Assembly (NCBI GenBank): GCA_040756475.1
Contig: JBFLZB010000004.1
Span: forward strand, 33,643-69,259
Length of the DNA: 35,617 nt
DNA from: Thermodesulfobacteriota bacterium
GTDB lineage: Bacteria; Desulfobacterota; Deferrisomatia; Deferrisomatales; JACRMM01
Direction of reading: 5' to 3'
Shown: piece after piece, positions 16,068 to 24,208 of the stretch
Position numbering within the stretch: the first letter of the stretch is position 1
How the letters are laid out: every line of letters starts with the position of its first letter
The notes under the pieces: generated by a model
Told to the model about the DNA's origin: nothing
Seen by the model: the letters and a program-made list of their open reading frames with translations, nothing else
Databases searched by the model: none
Translations under genes and position numbers: made by a program

Positions 16068-16978
16068 GGACCCACCCGGCGGCCGGTGCGGGCCAGGAAC
16101 AGGTCTTCCAGGTTGGCACGGCGCAGGGCGGCCCCCTCCCCGGCGCGCTTGAGGTGCGCCAGCGCGGTCTCCCGGCTCGGAAAGAATCGGCTCGCCGTGC
16201 CGTCCGGTCCGGGCAGGTCCACCGCGTGCTCCCCCAGCGCCTCGATGAGCTCCCGGGGCCCGCCCTCCTCGATGAGGCGGCCCCGGTCCAGGATGCCCAC
16301 CCGGTGGCACAGGAACTCCGCCTCCTCGATGTAGTGGGTCGTCAGGAGCACCGTGACCCCCTCCCGATTGACCGAGCGGATGAGATCCCACAGACTCCGG
16401 CGCGCCGCCGGGTCGAGCCCTACGGTGGGCTCGTCGAGGAAGAGGGTGCCGGGTCGGTGGAGCAGGGCTCGCAGGATCGTCACCCGCCGCTTCATGCCCC
16501 CCGAGAGGGTGCGCCCGAGGCTCCCGGCCCGCTCTGCGAGGCCCCCGAAGGCGAGGAGCTCCGCGATGCGCGCGCGGCGCTCCGCCCGGGGCATGCCGTG
16601 GAGGATCCCGTGGAGCTCCATGCTCTCCCGCACCGTGAGGTCCGGATCGAGGTTCACGTGCTGGCTCACGACCCCCAGCCGGCCCTTGGCCGCCACCGGG
16701 TCGCGCGCCACGTCCGTTCCGGCCACCCGGGCGGTGCCGCCCCCCGGCCGCGTCACGCCGGTGAGGATGCGGATCGCGGTGGTCTTGCCGGCGCCGTTGG
16801 GCCCCAGGAGGCCGTAGATCTCCCCCGGCGCGACCGCGAGGTCCAGCCCTTCGAGGGCCCGAATCGATCCATAGGCCTTGATGAGACCCCGGGTCTCCAC
16901 GGCCGGAGGGCACGCAGGGGCCGAAGCGGGGTGCGGCTCCGGGGGAGCATCGGGCAAGGCGGGAGAGGGGATGGCCAC
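16064..16978 (-). CDS. ABC-2 transporter ATP-binding protein (DrrA/NodI-like)
   Basis: The preferred start is GTG 16978, with GGAG seven bases upstream, giving 304 residues. The longer in-frame ATG at 17080 must be wrong, because its first 20 codons are the riboswitch terminator hairpin. Residues 1-30 are Pro/Ala-rich. Walker A is GPNGAGKTT (59-67), followed by a Q-loop region (VSQHVNLDPDLTV), the signature LSGGMKRR, Walker B LFLDEPTVGLD and the His-loop TTHYIEEAE. The last 70 residues form the C-terminal extension usual for DrrA-type exporters. It is the first gene of the cobalamin-riboswitch operon and is coupled to its permease by a 4-bp overlap. Confidence 0.92.
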   Translation of the reverse strand: MAIPSPALPDAPPEPHPASAPACPPAVETRGLIKAYGSIRALEGLDLAVAPGEIYGLLGPNGAGKTTAIRILTGVTRPGGGTARVAGTDVARDPVAAKGRLGVVSQHVNLDPDLTVRESMELHGILHGMPRAERRARIAELLAFGGLAERAGSLGRTLSGGMKRRVTILRALLHRPGTLFLDEPTVGLDPAARRSLWDLIRSVNREGVTVLLTTHYIEEAEFLCHRVGILDRGRLIEEGGPRELIEALGEHAVDLPGPDGTASRFFPSRETALAHLKRAGEGAALRRANLEDLFLARTGRRVGP

Positions 16979-17029
16979 GGCGTTTCTCCACACCCTCGGG
17001 TCGCCGGTGGCATCCCGGACGCCGGGGGC

Positions 17030-17062
17030 AAAAAAGCCCATTCCCGCAAGGGGAATGGGCTT
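17030..17062 (-). terminator. riboswitch-controlled intrinsic terminator
   Basis: On the minus strand a perfect 12-bp stem (AAGCCCATTCCC-type arms at 17051-17062 and 17034-17045, loop of five) is followed by TTTTTT then G. It lies between the cobalamin aptamer and the first gene, where a transcription-terminating expression platform is expected. Confidence 0.85.
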
Positions 17063-17127
17063 CCCGTTTTCGAAGCGCATACCGGTTCCCCAACTCTCCC
17101 ACGCCCGGAGAGGCGGTCGGGGCAGGT

Positions 17128-17290
17128 CCGGACGGCAGGTCTTCTGGCTCGCGAGTCGTCCTCGGGGCCGCCTTCCCAGCCGTTGCCGGCCAGTGGCTCT
17201 TGGGCCCTTCGTCCTCGCTTACAGCGGCGGGTCCGCGGGGGATTTGCACCCCACTTCCCTTTTGCAGCCCCGAGGGGCACCGTCGGACGA
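17128..17290 (-). promoter_or_regulatory. cobalamin (adenosylcobalamin-class) riboswitch
   Basis: The minus strand carries the ordered B12-box elements: GGGAAGTGGGGTGCAAATCC, then GCGGACCCGCCGCTGTAA, GAGCCACTGG, GGGAAGGCGG and the closing GAGCCAGAAGACCTGCCG. These are the conserved core of cobalamin riboswitches; binding of coenzyme B12 normally shuts off expression. With the intrinsic terminator at 17030-17062 this predicts premature termination of the ABC-2/cobI/btuCDF operon when B12 is plentiful. Confidence 0.95.
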
Positions 17291-17303
17291 AAATTGTTCC
17301 TGA

Positions 17304-17333
17304 CGTGTACCCCCGGGGGCCGCCCCCTGTCAA
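17304..17333 (-). promoter_or_regulatory. promoter of the cobalamin operon
   Basis: On the minus strand a consensus TTGACA (17328-17333) is followed after 18 bp of pure G/C spacer by TACACG (17304-17309). The start would fall just before the riboswitch aptamer. Confidence 0.5.
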
Positions 17334-17375
17334 TGGGCGATCGCAACATGGGCGATCTCGAACCCGTTGGCGAGG

Positions 17376-17405
17376 TTGACGGATTCCCGGGCCCCGTGGT
17401 AGATA
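17376..17405 (+). promoter_or_regulatory. promoter of the nitroreductase gene
   Basis: TTGACG (17376-17381) and TAGATA (17400-17405) are separated by 18 bp. The transcript would start near 17412, about 60 bases before ATG 17475. It is divergent from the riboswitch promoter. Confidence 0.55.
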
Positions 17406-17474
17406 AACCCTTCCAAAATACGGCGTTTTTTGCTTCTTCCCCCACAGCGCAACTGTCAATTCAGAGAGGGTGCC

Positions 17475-18023
17475 ATGGAGCTCTACGAAGCCATCCGGAG
17501 CCGGCGTTCAGTCCGCACCTACGCCGCCGACCCGATCCCCGAGGCGGTGCTCGACCGCCTGCTGGAGGCCGCCCAGTGGGCGCCGAGCTGGGCCCATACC
17601 CAGTGCTGCGAGGTGGTGGTGGTGTCCGACCCGGCTGTGCGGCAGGCACTGCAAGCGACCCTGGCGCCCACGAACCCGTCGTATCGTGCGATGGGGGAGG
17701 CACCCCTGGCTGTCGCCTTCTGCGGGCGCAAAGGTCGCGCCGGCTTCAAGAAGGGAGAAGCCACTACGCCCCGAGGGGAGTGGCTGCTCTTCGACGTGGC
17801 CCTCGCCATGGAGAACTTCATGCTGGCCGCCCGGGCCGAGGGGCTGGGCACGGTGTGCGTGGGGCACTTCGATGCCGCTGCGGCAGCCCGGGCGCTCCAC
17901 GCGCCGGCCGACGTGGAGGTGGTGGCGCTGACCCCCCTGGGGTATCCCGTGGGAGAGACGAAGGCCCCACCGCGCAAGGAGCGGGCCCAGTTCGCCCGCT
18001 GGAACCGATACCCCCCCGCGTGA
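17475..18023 (+). CDS. nitroreductase-family flavoprotein
   Basis: The product has 182 residues from ATG 17475, preceded by GAGAGGG. The FMN-binding family pattern is present: RSRRSVRTYAADPIPEAVL at the N-terminus, AAQWAPSWAHTQCCEVVVV, the segment MENFMLAARAEGLGTVCVGHF and the C-terminal LTPLGYPVGE. Such proteins are FMN-dependent NAD(P)H oxidoreductases acting on quinones, nitro-compounds or flavins. Its length matches the short subgroup. No gene nearby fixes its substrate. A BluB-type role in B12 lower-ligand synthesis can be considered because of the divergent cobalamin operon, but I see no BluB-specific motif and rate this unlikely. Confidence 0.88.
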   Translation: MELYEAIRSRRSVRTYAADPIPEAVLDRLLEAAQWAPSWAHTQCCEVVVVSDPAVRQALQATLAPTNPSYRAMGEAPLAVAFCGRKGRAGFKKGEATTPRGEWLLFDVALAMENFMLAARAEGLGTVCVGHFDAAAAARALHAPADVEVVALTPLGYPVGETKAPPRKERAQFARWNRYPPA

Positions 18024-18027
18024 CAGG

Positions 18028-18060
18028 CATCTTGAGGGCGCCCCGGGCGCCCTCAAGATG
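18028..18060. terminator. perfect 15-bp palindromic hairpin between nitroreductase and PHP genes
   Basis: CATCTTGAGGGCGCC (18028-18042) pairs perfectly with 18046-18060 around a 3-base loop. It starts five bases after the nitroreductase stop and ends just before the ribosome site (GGAGGAG) of the PHP gene. No T-tract follows, so it may be a partial terminator or an mRNA-stability or processing element. Confidence 0.6.
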
Positions 18061-18072
18061 TTGGAGGAGACG

Positions 18073-18729
18073 ATGATCGACCTGCACACCCACACGCTCT
18101 TTTCCGACGGGGAGCTCGTGCCCTCCGAGCTGATCCGGAGGGCCCAGGCGGCCGGCCTGCGGGCCATCGCCCTCACCGACCACGCAGACATGTCCACCTT
18201 CCAGGAGATCCTTCCCCGGGTAATCCGGGCCTGCGAGGAAAACGCCCGCCTGCGACCCATCCGGTGCCTGCCCGGTATCGAGCTTACCCACGTTCCCCCT
18301 GCGCTGATCGGCCGGTACGTGGCGGAGGCTCGGGAGCTGGGGGCACGGATCGTGATCGTCCACGGGGAGAGCCCGGTGGAGCCCGTGGAGCCGGGAACCA
18401 ACCGGGCCGCCATCGAGGCGGGAGCCGACGTGCTCAGCCACCCCGGGCTCATCTCCGAGGAGGAGGCCCGGCTCGCGGCCGCGGCGGGCGTGCATCTGGA
18501 GATCACCGCCCGCAAGGGCCACAGCCTCACCAACGGGCACGTGGCGGCCCAGGCGCGCAGGACTGGGGCGCCCCTGGTGCTCAACACCGACGCCCACGCT
18601 CCGGGAGACCTGATCTCCGAGGGGTTTGCCCGGGTGGTGGCCCGGGGCGCCGGGCTCGCCGACGCCGAGTACGCCGGCCTGCGCCGCAACATGGAGCGGT
18701 TGGCGGGGCTGGGGGAGGCGGCCCCATGA
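18073..18729 (+). CDS. PHP-domain metal-dependent phosphoesterase (histidinol-phosphatase-like)
   Basis: The start is ATG 18073 after GGAGGAG (the in-frame ATG at 18058 belongs to the palindrome), giving 218 residues. PHP metal-binding motifs are in order: DLHTHTLFSDG at the N-terminus, ALTDHADMS, the Glu in PGIELTHV, VIVHGES, VLSHPGL and LNTDAHAPGD near the C-terminus. The family hydrolyses phosphoesters with two or three metals. Length matches single-domain PHP proteins annotated as histidinol-phosphatase-like; the actual substrate is unknown. The stop overlaps the next gene's ATG (ATGA), so the two are coupled. Confidence 0.9.
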   Translation: MIDLHTHTLFSDGELVPSELIRRAQAAGLRAIALTDHADMSTFQEILPRVIRACEENARLRPIRCLPGIELTHVPPALIGRYVAEARELGARIVIVHGESPVEPVEPGTNRAAIEAGADVLSHPGLISEEEARLAAAAGVHLEITARKGHSLTNGHVAAQARRTGAPLVLNTDAHAPGDLISEGFARVVARGAGLADAEYAGLRRNMERLAGLGEAAP

Positions 18730-19946
18730 GCGGCCACGCGGCCCGCTCGGCCACCGGCCGGCTCATCCGGGGAATCCGCGCCGGGGGCGCGGCCCTCGGG
18801 GCGCTGCTCCTGGCGCTGGGCGCCCCAGGGTGCGCATCGCTCTCGGGGGAGCGGGAGGCCGCCGAGGCGCCCCGCCCGCCCGCACCGGCCTGGGCCATGG
18901 AGGGAGGCGACCCCGGCCGCGCTTCCCGGGCTCCGGCCCTCGTCCGCCCGGAATGGCGGCCCCACGCCCTGATCCCGCTTCGGGAGCGGATGGGCTACCA
19001 CCCCGAGGAGTACGCCACGCCGCTCCTCATCGGGAACGTGGCCTACGTGGGCCACTCCGGCCGGGCCTTCGAGGCCCTGCGCCTGGACGGGACCCGGGTC
19101 TGGAGCTTCCCCACCGGCGGGCGGGTGTACGGCACCGCGGCCTACGCCGGGGGGCTCCTGGTGTTCGGCGACGACCAGGGCACGGTGCGGGCCCTGGACC
19201 TCGCGGGCCGCGAGGTGTGGACCTTTGCCGCCGGGTATCCGGTGGTGTCGAGCCCGCTCGCGGCGGGCGACCGGGTGTACGTGCCGGTGGCGGATCAGAA
19301 CGTCTTCTGTCTCGAGGCCGCCACCGGCCGGCCCCTGTGGCAGTATGGCCGCCGGTTCCCCCGCCGGGACAGCCTGTGGCGGAGCCTGGGGCTGGCCTTC
19401 GGGGACGGCCGGGTCTACGCCGGCTTCGCGGACGGCTCGGTGGTCGCCCTGGAGGCCGACCTGGGGCGGGTGGTCTGGCGCGCCGAGGTGGGCGTCCCGG
19501 CGCTCTTCGGCGACGTGGCCGCCGGCCCGTCGTTTCGAGACGGCCGGGTGTACGCGGGGGTCTTTCGGGGCCCGGTGGTGTGCCTGGATGCCGGCACCGG
19601 CGCCGAGGTGTGGCGCCAGCCGGTGGAGGCCGCCGCCGGGTTTGCCCTGGGCGACGAGCGGCTGTATGTGGGCACGGCGGGAGGAGGGCTCGCGGCCCTG
19701 GCCCTCGCGGACGGCGCGGTGCTCTGGGAGGCACCCCTGGACGGGGGCGCCCCCACCGCGCCGGTGCTCGCGGGGGAAACGATAGTGGTGGGCGCCTCGG
19801 AGGGGAGCCTGTTGGGCATCGACGCGGCGAGCGGCGCGGTGCGGGCGCGTTTTGCGCCGGGCACGGGCCTGCACGGCCAGCCCCTGGTGTTCGAGCACGG
19901 GGTCGTGTTCCTCTCCGACGGCGGTGCCCTCCACGTGCTGAGGTAG
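18726..19946 (+). CDS. PQQ-like beta-propeller lipoprotein (BamB-like)
   Basis: The product has 406 residues from ATG 18726, coupled to the PHP gene. A long n-region with Arg is followed by a hydrophobic stretch ending GAPGC, a plausible although imperfect lipobox. From about residue 85 onwards the protein is built of repeated beta-propeller blades with the PQQ signature (ALDLAGREVWTF, CLEAATGRPLWQY, CLDAGTGAEVWRQ, GIDAASGAVRARF), about seven or eight. BamB itself is a scaffold of the outer-membrane assembly complex, but many PQQ-repeat lipoproteins have other roles, and there is no bamA, bamD or engA (der) neighbour here. It is probably an outer-membrane or periplasmic scaffold. Confidence 0.8.
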   Translation: MSGHAARSATGRLIRGIRAGGAALGALLLALGAPGCASLSGEREAAEAPRPPAPAWAMEGGDPGRASRAPALVRPEWRPHALIPLRERMGYHPEEYATPLLIGNVAYVGHSGRAFEALRLDGTRVWSFPTGGRVYGTAAYAGGLLVFGDDQGTVRALDLAGREVWTFAAGYPVVSSPLAAGDRVYVPVADQNVFCLEAATGRPLWQYGRRFPRRDSLWRSLGLAFGDGRVYAGFADGSVVALEADLGRVVWRAEVGVPALFGDVAAGPSFRDGRVYAGVFRGPVVCLDAGTGAEVWRQPVEAAAGFALGDERLYVGTAGGGLAALALADGAVLWEAPLDGGAPTAPVLAGETIVVGASEGSLLGIDAASGAVRARFAPGTGLHGQPLVFEHGVVFLSDGGALHVLR

Positions 19947-19949
19947 GCC

Positions 19950-20729
19950 ATGGGGCTGAGCGGAAAGCTTCTCGGCGCGGGCATCGGGTACTTTCTGGGG
20001 GGACCCCTGGGCGCCGTGCTGGGCGGGGTGATCGGTCACTACATCAAGGACGCCACCCCGGGCCCGGTGCAGGCCCCGCCCTGGCCGGGGGGCGAGGGCC
20101 GTTTCGAGTCGGGCTTCGAGGCCGACCCGCGGGTGCGGCAGCAGCAGCAGGAGCTGTACTTCGTCGCAAGCCTCGTGGGCATCCTGACGGCGGTGATGAA
20201 GGCCGACGGCGACGTGCGCCCCGAGGAGGTGCGCGCGGTGCGCACCTTCTTCTCGGATCGCCTGGGGTACCGGGGGGAGTCCCTCGAGATCGTCCGCGAG
20301 CTCATCAAGCGCTTCCTGCGCGAGGGGGTGGACCTGGAGGCCCTGTGCCTCGACGTCTCCCGGCGCTCCGACTACGCCAGCCGCCTGCTCCTGGTGGAGT
20401 GCATGCTCGACGTGGCGCTGGCCGACGGCCACCTCACTCCCGAGGAGGAGGCGGTCTTCGACCGGGCCGTGCGGTTCCTGGGAATCGCCCCCGGGGATCT
20501 CGCGAACCTGCGCGCCCGCGGCCGCCCCCACGCCGACTTCGACGTGTTGGGCGTTCCGCCCTCGGCGGGGCAGGAGGACGTGAAGCGGGCCTACCGGGAG
20601 CTCGCAAAGAAGTACCACCCGGACCGGGTTACCCACCTGGGGGACGAGTTCCGGGAGCTGGCCCACCGCAAGTTCCTCGAGGTCCAGCAGGCCTACGACC
20701 GCATCCGCGCCGCCAAGGGCTGGAGCTAG
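19950..20729 (+). CDS. djlA: DjlA-like membrane-anchored J-domain protein with TerB-like domain
   Basis: The product has 259 residues from ATG 19950, three bases after the propeller gene. The N-terminus is a glycine-zipper membrane segment (GAGIGYFLGGPLGAVLGGVI). Residues about 70-180 form a TerB/DjlA helical domain (VMKADGDVRPEEV and ALADGHLTPEEE, both acidic loops). Residues about 193-259 are a J domain with the HPD tripeptide at 223-225 (KKYHPDRV) that stimulates DnaK ATPase. The domain order is that of E. coli DjlA, a membrane co-chaperone. It is probably the last gene of the PHP-propeller-DjlA operon. Confidence 0.92.
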   Translation: MGLSGKLLGAGIGYFLGGPLGAVLGGVIGHYIKDATPGPVQAPPWPGGEGRFESGFEADPRVRQQQQELYFVASLVGILTAVMKADGDVRPEEVRAVRTFFSDRLGYRGESLEIVRELIKRFLREGVDLEALCLDVSRRSDYASRLLLVECMLDVALADGHLTPEEEAVFDRAVRFLGIAPGDLANLRARGRPHADFDVLGVPPSAGQEDVKRAYRELAKKYHPDRVTHLGDEFRELAHRKFLEVQQAYDRIRAAKGWS

Positions 20730-20794
20730 CCCCCCTTCCGTGAGCGGGTTCACCGATTCGCGACGGGCGGCCGCTTCTGCCCACGGGGAAGTCC

Positions 20795-23416
20795 ATGTTT
20801 CGAGCATTGCTCCCGCGCCTGCGCAAACTCCCGATCCGCTACAAGCTCCTACTCACGTACTCGGTGATCTTCGTCGTGCTGGTCACGGCAGGGGGGGCGT
20901 TCTCCTACTCGGTGGTCCGGCGCGCGGTGGAGCACGGCATCGAGAGCGAGCTCCGAAACGCAACCGCCACCCTGCTCCACCTGGTGCGCACCTCGGTCAC
21001 GAGCTCGATTCGCAACTACCTGCGGGCCATTGCCTACCGCAACCTGGAGATCACCGAGCACTTCTACGAGCGGTACCAGGCCGGCGAGCTCACCGAGGAG
21101 GAGGCCCAGGCCCGGGCCGCCGAGGTCATCCTCTCCCAGAAGATCGGGACCACCGGCTACGTGTGCTGCCTCGACAGCCAGGGCCTGGTGCTGGTCCACC
21201 CCAAGACGCCGCTGCTCCAGACCAACCTCTCCGAGTACGGGTTCGTCCAGGAGCTCAAGCAGCGCAGGGAAGGGTACCTGGAGTACGAGTGGCAGAACCC
21301 GGGGGAGGAGGCGCCCCAGCCCAAGGCCATGTACATGGCCCACTTCGCCCCCTGGGACTGGATCATCATCGCGTCTTCCTACCGCAACGAGTTCCTCGAG
21401 CTCGTCAACGTGGACGACTTCAAGGAGAGCGTGCTCTCCCTCACCTTCGGCCAGTCCGGCTACTCCTACGTGGCCGACCGGCAGGGCAACGCGGTGATCC
21501 ACCCGAAGTTCGAGGGCTCCAACATCTACGGACAGCGGGCGGTGCCGAGCGAGTTCTTCTCCGAGATGCTGGAGAGCCGCAGCGGCAAGATCGTCTACGC
21601 CTGGAAGAACCCGGGGGAGGAAGTTCCCCGGAAGAAGCTCGTGCTCTTCAACCACATCCCCGAGTTCGACTGGATCGTGGCCTCCTCGAGCTACCTGGAG
21701 GAGGTCTACGCCCCCTTGATCGAGGTGCGCAACTGGTTCGTCCTGGCGATCCTGGGCGCGCTTGTCCTGGTGCTCCCCGTGACCCTGCGGCTGAGCTCCT
21801 CCATTACGGACCCGCTTCGCAGGCTCATGGGGCGCCTGTCCCAGGAGGCGACCGGGGACCTGGGGCTTCGGGCCGAGCCCGGCTCCGCCGACGAGGTGGA
21901 CCAGCTGGGGCGGTACTTCGACGCCTACCTGGAGCGCCTCCAGGAGTACAGTGCCAGCCTGCGGGCGGAGATCGCCGATCGCAAGCACGCCGAAGAGGCC
22001 CTGCGGGAGTCGGAGGAGCGGTACCGGTCGGTGATGGAGGCGGCCCCCGACCCCATCGCCGTCTACGACATGGAAGGACGGGTGGTCTACTTCAACCCCG
22101 CCTTCACCCGGGTCTTCGGCTGGGAGCTGGAGGGGTGCCTGGGCAAGAGGATGGACCTCTTCGTGCCCGATGACTGCTGGCCCGAGACCCGCCGGGGCAT
22201 CGAGCGGGTGCTGGCGGGCCAGACCATCGCGGGGGTGGAGACCCGCCGCTACACCCGGGGAGGAAAGACGATCCACGTCTCCATCAGCGGCGCCACCTAC
22301 CGGGACCGCCACGGGGCCCTGGCCGGCAGCGTCATGATCCTGCGGGACACCACCGAGCAGGTGGCCGCCCAGCGGGCCCTCAAGCTCTCGGAGGAGATGC
22401 TCTCCAAGGCCTTCAGCTTGAGCCCCAACGCCATCGCCATCGCCACCCTGAAGGACCGGCGCCTGCTCAACGTCAACGACACCTTCCTGCGCATGACGGG
22501 CTACGAGCGCCACGAGGTCCTGGGGAAGTCGCCCCGGGAGCTCCACCTCTTCTTCGGCCTGCGCGAGGGCCAGCGGCTCCTCTCCGACCTGGTGCGCCGC
22601 GGGCGGGTGCGCAGCCGGGAAGTGCCCTTCCGCACCCGGTCGGGGGAGCGCCGCCTGGGCCGCGTCAGCGCCGACCTCATCGAGATTCGGGAGGAGCCCT
22701 GCCTGCTGGCCACTACGGAGGACATCACCGAGTGGCGGCGGCTGGAGCGGGAGGTCATCGAGTCCGGCGATCTGGAGCGGCGCCGGATCGGCCAGGAGCT
22801 CCACGACGACCTGGGCCCGCACCTCATCGGGATCGAGGTCCTGGGCAAGGTGCTCCAGCGCAAGCTCGAGCAGCCCCCGAGGGAGGAGGCCGCCTACGCC
22901 CAGCGGATCCGGGACCTCATCGCCCAGGCGACCCACAAGACCCGCGCCCTGGCCCGGGGGCTGTGCCCGGTCCACCTGGCCGACACGGGGCTCGCCTTTG
23001 CCCTGCAGGAGCTCGCCGAGAACACCCGCAGCATCTACGGGCTCTCGTGCAGCCTGAGCACTCCGGGCGAGGTGCGGGTGGAGGACAACTCGGTGGCCAC
23101 CCAGCTTTTCTACATCGCCCGTGAGGCCGTCCACAACGCGGTCAAGCACTCGGGGGGAAAGAGCGTCGACATCGGTCTGGACGAGCGCGACGGGCGCTTG
23201 CACCTCTTCGTGGCGGACGACGGTGCCGGGATGGGCGAGGGGGCCGGGACCGGAGGGGGAGGGGGGATGGGCATGCGGATCATGGCCTATCGCGCCCGCA
23301 TGATCGGCGCGGCCCTGGAGACGGAGAGCCGTCCCGGGCAGGGGACCCGCGTCTCGGTCTCCCTGCCCCTGGAGGTCTGCCTCCCCGAGGTCCCCCCAGA
23401 GGAGGCCGTGGCATGA
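20795..23416 (+). CDS. membrane sensor histidine kinase: Cache, HAMP, two PAS, HisKA_3, HATPase
   Basis: The product has 873 residues from ATG 20795 (GGGGAAG upstream). Transmembrane segment 1 is at about 17-38. A periplasmic double-Cache region follows (38-300), with two similar halves each containing a GYS/GYV strand, a VIHPK/LVHPK motif and a W(D)WI motif. Transmembrane segment 2 is at about 306-328, then HAMP (about 329-380), a short coiled coil, PAS 1 (about 405-520) and PAS 2 (about 525-640). The HisKA_3 domain carries the phospho-His at 670 (QELHDDLGPH), followed by a HATPase domain with the N-box REAVHNAVKHS and a Gly-rich GMGEGAG...GMGMRIM region. It senses a small periplasmic ligand, possibly a carboxylate or amino acid, and phosphorylates the next gene's product. 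Confidence 0.95.
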   Translation: MFRALLPRLRKLPIRYKLLLTYSVIFVVLVTAGGAFSYSVVRRAVEHGIESELRNATATLLHLVRTSVTSSIRNYLRAIAYRNLEITEHFYERYQAGELTEEEAQARAAEVILSQKIGTTGYVCCLDSQGLVLVHPKTPLLQTNLSEYGFVQELKQRREGYLEYEWQNPGEEAPQPKAMYMAHFAPWDWIIIASSYRNEFLELVNVDDFKESVLSLTFGQSGYSYVADRQGNAVIHPKFEGSNIYGQRAVPSEFFSEMLESRSGKIVYAWKNPGEEVPRKKLVLFNHIPEFDWIVASSSYLEEVYAPLIEVRNWFVLAILGALVLVLPVTLRLSSSITDPLRRLMGRLSQEATGDLGLRAEPGSADEVDQLGRYFDAYLERLQEYSASLRAEIADRKHAEEALRESEERYRSVMEAAPDPIAVYDMEGRVVYFNPAFTRVFGWELEGCLGKRMDLFVPDDCWPETRRGIERVLAGQTIAGVETRRYTRGGKTIHVSISGATYRDRHGALAGSVMILRDTTEQVAAQRALKLSEEMLSKAFSLSPNAIAIATLKDRRLLNVNDTFLRMTGYERHEVLGKSPRELHLFFGLREGQRLLSDLVRRGRVRSREVPFRTRSGERRLGRVSADLIEIREEPCLLATTEDITEWRRLEREVIESGDLERRRIGQELHDDLGPHLIGIEVLGKVLQRKLEQPPREEAAYAQRIRDLIAQATHKTRALARGLCPVHLADTGLAFALQELAENTRSIYGLSCSLSTPGEVRVEDNSVATQLFYIAREAVHNAVKHSGGKSVDIGLDERDGRLHLFVADDGAGMGEGAGTGGGGGMGMRIMAYRARMIGAALETESRPGQGTRVSVSLPLEVCLPEVPPEEAVA

Positions 23417-24075
23417 AGGGGCGCCGCCGGATCTTCGTGGTGGAGGATCATCCCATCTTCCGGCTGGGGCTTCGGGAGCTCCTGGAGGAGGAGAGCGACT
23501 TCATCGTGTGCGGCGAGGCCGACGACATCGGCAGCGCCCTGGAGGAGATTGCGCGCACCAGCCCGGACCTGGTGATCGTGGACCTCTCCCTCAAGGGGCG
23601 CAGCGGCATCGACCTCCTGCGGGACCTGCGGGCCCGGTACCGGGACCTGCCGCTGCTGGTGCTTTCCATGTACGACGAGGCCCTCTACGCCGAGCGGGCG
23701 CTGGCCGCGGGGGCCCGAGGCTACATCATGAAGCAGGAGACCTCCGACTCGATCGTCCACGCCGTGCGACGGGTGCTGGAGGGCAAGGTCTACCTGAGCG
23801 AGCGGGTGGTGGGCGACCTGGTGGGGAAGCTCCTCCATGGTGGAGGGCCCGGGGGCGGGCCTGGGGACCGCAGCCCCCTCGAGCGCCTTACCGATCGGGA
23901 GCTCGAGGTCTTCCGCCTCATCGGCAAGGGGTGCACCACCGGCGACATCGCCGAGCGGCTCCACCTGAGCGCCAAGACCATCGGCACCTACCGGGAGCGG
24001 ATCAAGGAAAAGCTCCGCCTGAAGAACGCCGCGGAGCTGACCCTGCACGCCATCCGGCTCGCCGGCGCGGACTGA
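23413..24075 (+). CDS. NarL/FixJ-family response regulator
   Basis: The product has 220 residues from ATG 23413, overlapping the kinase stop (ATGA). The receiver domain (about 5-122) has the acidic pair in VVEDHP, phospho-Asp57 in VIVDLSL, the switch Ser in VLSMYD, and Lys107. A Gly-rich linker leads to a LuxR-type helix-turn-helix (LTDRELEVFRLIGKGCTTGD then IAERLHLSAKTIGTYRERIK). It is the cognate regulator of the preceding HisKA_3 kinase. Its targets are unknown; the multicopper oxidase 134 bp downstream is one candidate. Confidence 0.96.
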   Translation: MKGRRRIFVVEDHPIFRLGLRELLEEESDFIVCGEADDIGSALEEIARTSPDLVIVDLSLKGRSGIDLLRDLRARYRDLPLLVLSMYDEALYAERALAAGARGYIMKQETSDSIVHAVRRVLEGKVYLSERVVGDLVGKLLHGGGPGGGPGDRSPLERLTDRELEVFRLIGKGCTTGDIAERLHLSAKTIGTYRERIKEKLRLKNAAELTLHAIRLAGAD

Positions 24076-24208
24076 GGGCGAGCCCCCTCCAGAATTCCCG
24101 AACCCGCTCTCCGCCCAGACGGCGGATCCAGGTCTGCACCTGGGCTGGACGGCGCCGACGCCGGGGCCCCATACTGACCGGATCTTGGGGGGAGGGGAGA
24201 GGGACAGC

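Noticed and set aside
17475-18023. BluB (lower-ligand synthase) identity for the nitroreductase next to the cobalamin operon
   Set aside because: The protein has the short generic nitroreductase pattern and no BluB-specific motif that I can see; it is also on the opposite strand with its own promoter.
17508-20807. 1,099-codon minus-strand open frame
   Set aside because: It is antisense to four well-supported plus-strand genes and shows only the Pro/Ala/Arg/Gly bias typical of shadow frames in GC-rich DNA.
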